From contig JAOUGZ010000039.1 in assembly GCA_029865405.1 (NCBI GenBank), forward strand, positions 1 to 11,784: a DNA stretch of 11,784 nt, in the 5' to 3' direction. A program made the position numbers and the translations under genes. The stretch's first letter is position 1; each line of letters opens with the position of its first letter. This DNA is from Betaproteobacteria bacterium (lineage in GTDB: Bacteria > Pseudomonadota > Gammaproteobacteria > Burkholderiales > SG8-39). Positions 8,479 to 11,784 of the stretch are shown piece by piece. The notes under the pieces were generated by a model. The model was given only the letters and a program-made list of their open reading frames with translations. It had not been told where the DNA came from and searched no databases.

Positions 8479-9641
8479 CGCAGCTCGACCGCGAGGCGGC
8501 GCATGCCTTCGTGCTCGAAGCCCGAGCGCGCCAGCCACTCGAGCACCGGTGCGGCGGCCGCGGGCGCGCGCGCGGCGCGCGCGGCTTCGAGCAGGATCAG
8601 GGCGTCGCGCGGCTCGCGCTGCGACTTCCAGTTCTCGGCGGCCGCGGCGAGCGCGGCGCCGGCATCGCCGCGCAGCTCGAGCAGGTAGCGCGCCTCTTCC
8701 GCAAGATGCAGCCGCTCGCCGCGCAGTGCGGCGGCGGCAAAGCGCTCGCCGAGGGTGCGCACGTGGCCCGCGGCCTCGGGCAGGCCCAGCCGGTGCGCGG
8801 CGAGGGCGACGCGCAGGAGCAGCGTGTCGGAGCGCCCTCGATCCTTCAGCAAGGCGAGCACTTCACGCTCGCGGCGCCGCTCGAGCAGGAAATCGGCGTA
8901 CGCGGCGAGCAGGAAGTTGTCTTCCCTGCCGAGCGTCAGCGCCGCCTTGAAGTGATTCTCGGCCGCCGCTGCATCGCCGAGTCGATCGGCCATTTCCGCG
9001 AGCCGGGTGAGCGCCCAAAGCTGCACCTGCCCGCCGGAGTCCGGCTGGGCCGCGAGGGCGGCCCGCAGCCGGTCATAGGCCGCACGCGTGCGGCCGGTGG
9101 TGGCCTCCACATACGTGCTGCAGCCGACGGCCTGAATGCTGTCCTCGAGCGCGGCGAGCGCCGCGCAGGCGTCGGCCGCGCGCGCGTAATCCGCGCGCAC
9201 CATGAATATGGCGGCGCGCCAGGCGTGCGCCTCGTCGTTCCCGGGGTCGCGCTGCAGGGCGAGCGCGAGGTCGGTGAGCGCGCCGTCGAAATCGTGCCGG
9301 TACTGCCGCAGCATCCCGCGCACCAGCAGGATGCCGGGGGGTGCCTCGGCACCGTCCCAGGGGCGCAGCGCGGCCTGCGCGTAGCCGATGAAGCGGGGAT
9401 CACCGTCGGCCATGGCGAGCATGAAGTAACGGCGAGCGAGCGCGGCGGCCAGCCCGGGGTCGGCGGGCGCCGCGGCGACGCGGGCACGCAGCTCGCGCAG
9501 TGCTTTAGCCTGCGGACTGTCGCGTACCAGCGACAGTCGCTCGAGAATCTCAGCGTCGTCTGCGGGTATGCGCGGCGCGGCGCCGGCCAAGGACTGCGCG
9601 CCGAAGCAAAGCACAGCCGCCGTAAGCAATCGGCGCAACAT
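8475..9641 (-). CDS. Secreted tetratricopeptide-repeat protein, partner of the HupE-like gene
   Basis: A 388-residue Ala/Leu/Arg-rich protein with a signal peptide (MLRRLL core, then a hydrophobic run ending about SLAGA). It is built of helical hairpins with TPR spacing, for example DFDGALTDLALALQRDPGN, DYARAADACAAL, GDAAAAENHFKAALTLG and GDAGAALAAAAENW. TPR arrays are protein-binding scaffolds, and this one should lie in the periplasm. The start is uncertain. ATGs at 9674, 9650 and 9641 are in frame and none has a clear ribosome site. I prefer 9641 because the DNA before it is AT-rich, unlike the coding sequence, and because it gives a normal signal peptide. Its TGA stop overlaps the GTG start of the HupE-like gene by four bases, so the two are translationally coupled and probably act together. 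No catalytic motif is visible. Confidence 0.75.
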   Translation of the reverse strand: MLRRLLTAAVLCFGAQSLAGAAPRIPADDAEILERLSLVRDSPQAKALRELRARVAAAPADPGLAAALARRYFMLAMADGDPRFIGYAQAALRPWDGAEAPPGILLVRGMLRQYRHDFDGALTDLALALQRDPGNDEAHAWRAAIFMVRADYARAADACAALAALEDSIQAVGCSTYVEATTGRTRAAYDRLRAALAAQPDSGGQVQLWALTRLAEMADRLGDAAAAENHFKAALTLGREDNFLLAAYADFLLERRREREVLALLKDRGRSDTLLLRVALAAHRLGLPEAAGHVRTLGERFAAAALRGERLHLAEEARYLLELRGDAGAALAAAAENWKSQREPRDALILLEAARAARAPAAAAPVLEWLARSGFEHEGMRRLAVELR

Positions 9642-9774
9642 AGCAATCATCGTGTAAAAAAGCAATCTTATCATATAGTTATGGGTTCATCGGTGCGTCG
9701 GGGTCGAGGGTTGATTCGTCGACGCCACAATCCGTGTCAACGCCTTTCGCCCAGACGCGTTATGCGCTGCGGGA

Positions 9775-9794
9775 GCGTGGCGGATCCGCCACGC
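9775..9794. repeat. 20-bp perfect palindrome in the intergenic region
   Basis: GCGTGGCG-GATC-CGCCACGC reads the same on both strands. It lies 33 bases upstream of the Lys/Glu-rich gene and about 135 bases from the divergent TPR gene. It could be an operator for a dimeric regulator or an RNA hairpin in the leader. The rest of the 9642-9827 region shows no convincing promoter, only an AT-rich patch at about 9656-9680. Confidence 0.6.
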
Positions 9795-9827
9795 CGACCC
9801 GTTTACACACCTACCTAGGAGATGTGA

Positions 9828-10010
9828 ATGAACAAGCTTCTGACTGTGATCGCCGCTGCGATGTTTGCAGCCGTTAGCGCGTCCGCCTTCGCCGCCTCGC
9901 ACGCCGGTGCGCCGATGAAGGACGAGAAGAAGATGGAGAAGAAGGAAGACAAGAAGGCCGCCAAGAAGAAGGCCGAGAAGAAAGAGATGAAGAAGGAAGA
10001 GAAGAAGTAA
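9828..10010 (+). CDS. Small secreted Lys/Glu-rich protein of unknown function
   Basis: A 60-residue protein. Residues 1-22 form a clear Sec signal peptide (MNKLL, hydrophobic AIAAAMFAAV-like core, ending AFA). The mature part is about 38 residues and nearly all charged: from residue 30 on it is runs of KK and KKK alternating with E and D (about 16 Lys against 9 acidic residues), with Ala and Met the only others. It is expected to be disordered or a single charged helix in the periplasm or outside the cell. It has an excellent AGGAG ribosome site six bases before the ATG and a strong terminator 19 bases after the stop, both signs of a real and well-expressed gene. I recognise no family function; small low-complexity secreted proteins with similar signal peptides are common in Betaproteobacteria. 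Confidence 0.8.
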   Translation: MNKLLTVIAAAMFAAVSASAFAASHAGAPMKDEKKMEKKEDKKAAKKKAEKKEMKKEEKK

Positions 10011-10028
10011 CTCTCCCCTTCCGCAATG

Positions 10029-10058
10029 AGGGCAGGGCGGTTACCCTGCCCTTTTTTT
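10029..10058 (+). terminator. Intrinsic terminator after the Lys/Glu-rich gene
   Basis: A perfect 9-bp stem AGGGCAGGG / CCCTGCCCT (10029-10037 with 10044-10052) is followed by seven T residues (10052-10058). It is a textbook Rho-independent terminator. The next start codon is only five bases past the T-run, so it also occupies the leader of the DUF192 gene. Confidence 0.93.
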
Positions 10059-10063
10059 CGCCC

Positions 10064-10498
10064 ATGCGCCAGCTTCTCTGCGCCCTGCTGCTCGCCGCCG
10101 GCGCCGCCACGGCCCAGCAACCGGCCCTGCCCACCGTGCAGCTCGGCGCGGGCATGCACCTGATCCGCGCCGAAGTGGCCGACCGCGATGCCACCCGGGC
10201 GCTGGGGCTCATGCACCGCACCGCGCTCGCGCCGAACGGCGGCATGCTGTTCGTGTTCGACGAGACCACCGTGCATTGCATGTGGATGAAGAACACGCCG
10301 CTGCCGCTGTCTGTCGCCTTCATCGACGAGAGCGGCGTCATCGTCAACATCGCCGACATGCAACCCCACACGGAGGTCTCGCACTGCGCGAAACAGCCGG
10401 CTCGCTTCGCGCTCGAAATGGCGCAGGGCTGGTTCGCCGAGCGCGGCATCCGCGCCGGCTCGCGCCTGCGCGGTCTGGACAAACTGAAGTCGCGTTAG
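10064..10498 (+). CDS. Secreted DUF192-family protein
   Basis: A 144-residue protein with a signal peptide (1-18, ending ATA) and a single DUF192 domain. Family hallmarks are visible: RALGLMHRTALAPNGGMLFVF (about 45-65), where the family carries its Arg-x-x-Gly-Leu-Met turn and a Gly-Met-Leu-Phe strand, then HCMWMKNTPLPLSVAFID (71-88) and a second strand pair VIVNIADMQPH. Cys72 and Cys108 could form a disulfide. The biochemical role of the family is not established, so none is assigned. The ATG at 10064 has no ribosome site: directly upstream are the T-run and stem of the preceding terminator. No other ATG or GTG start is available upstream in a sensible position. Translation may be leaderless or depend on read-through from the gene before. 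Confidence 0.9.
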   Translation: MRQLLCALLLAAGAATAQQPALPTVQLGAGMHLIRAEVADRDATRALGLMHRTALAPNGGMLFVFDETTVHCMWMKNTPLPLSVAFIDESGVIVNIADMQPHTEVSHCAKQPARFALEMAQGWFAERGIRAGSRLRGLDKLKSR

Positions 10499-10517
10499 CG
10501 CGAGGAGGGGGTAACGC

Positions 10518-10537
10518 GGGGAACCTTGCGGTTCCCC
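10518..10537. terminator. Hairpin between the convergent DUF192 and PuuD-like genes
   Basis: A perfect 8-bp stem GGGGAACC / GGTTCCCC (10518-10525 with 10530-10537, loop TTGC) lies 19 bases after the DUF192 stop and just past the end of the PuuD-like gene. The T-runs are short on both sides (TGTTCCT on plus), so it is a moderate bidirectional terminator. Confidence 0.6.
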
Positions 10538-10542
10538 TGTTC

Positions 10543-11139
10543 CTATAGCCCGCCGTTCTGCTGCGCCACCATGCAATAGAGCATGGGGATCGACAGGAGC
10601 GTGTTGAGGCGCGAGGTCATACCGGCCTTCTTCGCCGCCGCCGCCTTTTCCTCGGGGCTCACCTGCACCATGCCGAGCGCCTTCTTCTGGTTCGGCCAGA
10701 TGATGAACCAGACGTTGAATGCCATCAGCAGCCCGAGCCACATGCCGATGCCGATGGCGGTGAACGGCCGCTGCAGCGACAGCGCCTGCACCAGGTACAT
10801 GTTCATCGAGGCGAGGAGCAGCCCGGTGACGATCGTGGAAAGCGCCGACCAGCGGAACCAGAACAGCGCCTCGGGCGCGATCACCTTGCTGATCGCCGGC
10901 TTCTGCTCGTCCGGGATCTTCGGCATCGAGGGCGTCTGCACGAAGTTGAAGTACCAGAGCAGGCCGATCCACATGACGCCGGAGAGCACATGCAGCCAGC
11001 GCATGAAGAACGCCCACCACTGGTGGCTCGACAGGTCGATCCAGGCGCCGCTCGCCTGGCCGACGATGAGCAGGATGACGACCAGAACGACGATGCCCGC
11101 AATGATGGTGCGGTTGAGGGACTGCAGTATCGCGCCCAT
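10543..11139 (-). CDS. PuuD-like (urate hydroxylase N-domain family) membrane protein without cytochrome domain
   Basis: An integral membrane protein of 198 residues with about four to five helices: 11-30, 43-67 (RWLHVLSGVMWIGLLWYFNF), 95-117, 126-148, and a short C-terminal one at 178-192. The MRWLHVLSGVMWIGLLWYFNFVQ segment, with His50, and the following TPSMPKIPDE are typical of the PuuD/urate oxidase N-terminal membrane domain family. PuuD proteins that act on urate carry an extra C-terminal cytochrome c domain; here there is no CXXCH and the protein ends early. No purine-degradation genes are visible nearby. A urate-hydroxylase role is therefore doubtful, and it may be a separate membrane, perhaps heme-binding, protein. 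An AAGGAG ribosome site supports the ATG at 11139. Confidence 0.75.
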   Translation of the reverse strand: MGAILQSLNRTIIAGIVVLVVILLIVGQASGAWIDLSSHQWWAFFMRWLHVLSGVMWIGLLWYFNFVQTPSMPKIPDEQKPAISKVIAPEALFWFRWSALSTIVTGLLLASMNMYLVQALSLQRPFTAIGIGMWLGLLMAFNVWFIIWPNQKKALGMVQVSPEEKAAAAKKAGMTSRLNTLLSIPMLYCMVAQQNGGL

Positions 11140-11173
11140 GGAAATCTCCTTTGCGTGCTTATGGTTAAGAGCG

Positions 11174-11190
11174 AAAAAAGTCTAGCATAG

Positions 11191-11194
<4 letters not shown>
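11174..11194 (-). terminator. Short hairpin and T-run after the ABC ATPase gene
   Basis: On the minus strand CTAGC-TAT-GCTAG (11194-11182), which includes the stop codon of the ATPase gene, is followed by AC and six T residues (11179-11174). The 5-bp stem is short and AT-containing, so it would be a weak terminator at best. The PuuD-like gene begins 35 bases further on. Confidence 0.35.

Positions 11195-11784
<590 letters not shown>

Noticed and set aside
8466..9818. A 450-codon open frame on the plus strand
   Set aside because: Antisense to the TPR gene, with a composition typical of a shadow frame (many Arg, Gly, Ala) and no recognisable domain. The minus strand has a signal peptide, repeat-like helices and a coupled downstream gene.

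Overview
The window is a GC-rich chromosomal stretch, most likely from a betaproteobacterium. This is inferred from three things: protein sequence character, the coaBC-dut pair, and the ordered block icd / cold-shock gene / clpS / clpA, an arrangement I know from many Betaproteobacteria. A Tat-exported flavocytochrome c sulfide dehydrogenase pair points to an organism that can oxidise sulfide or an artificially similar reduced sulfur donor. I see no insertion sequences, integrases, CRISPR repeats, tRNA or rRNA genes. The content looks like core chromosome plus a few lineage-specific genes.

Layout. Positions 1-1156 (+) hold the 3' part of coaBC (CoA synthesis) overlapping dut (dUTPase). Convergent to it, 1182-2758 (-) is a two-gene unit: a small monoheme cytochrome c (fccA-like) followed by an FAD flavoprotein (fccB-like). 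Next on the minus strand, 2886-5478 is clpS-clpA, the adaptor and unfoldase of the N-degron/ClpAP protease, separated by one base. A 318-base divergent intergenic region (5479-5796) leads to a plus-strand cold-shock protein gene. That gene ends in a strong bidirectional terminator shared with the convergent icd gene (6067-7323, -). Upstream of icd on the same strand lies a translationally coupled pair: a secreted TPR protein (8475-9641) and a HupE/UreJ-type membrane protein (7360-8478). The latter has a predicted mature N-terminal histidine and a perfect EF-hand loop.

From 9642 to 9827 is a divergent intergenic region with a 20-bp perfect palindrome. It is followed on the plus strand by a tiny secreted Lys/Glu-rich protein (9828-10010), a textbook intrinsic terminator, and, only five bases after its T-run, a DUF192 secreted protein (10064-10498). 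Convergent to this are a PuuD-like membrane protein lacking the usual cytochrome domain (10543-11139, -) and the 3' part of a polar amino acid ABC transporter ATPase (11191-11784, -), cut by the window edge.

The most interesting parts are the TPR/HupE pair, the compact, probably lipid-anchored sulfide dehydrogenase, the terminator abutting the DUF192 start codon, and the Lys/Glu-rich peptide behind the palindrome. I see no clear new multi-gene system; these are candidates for a closer look.
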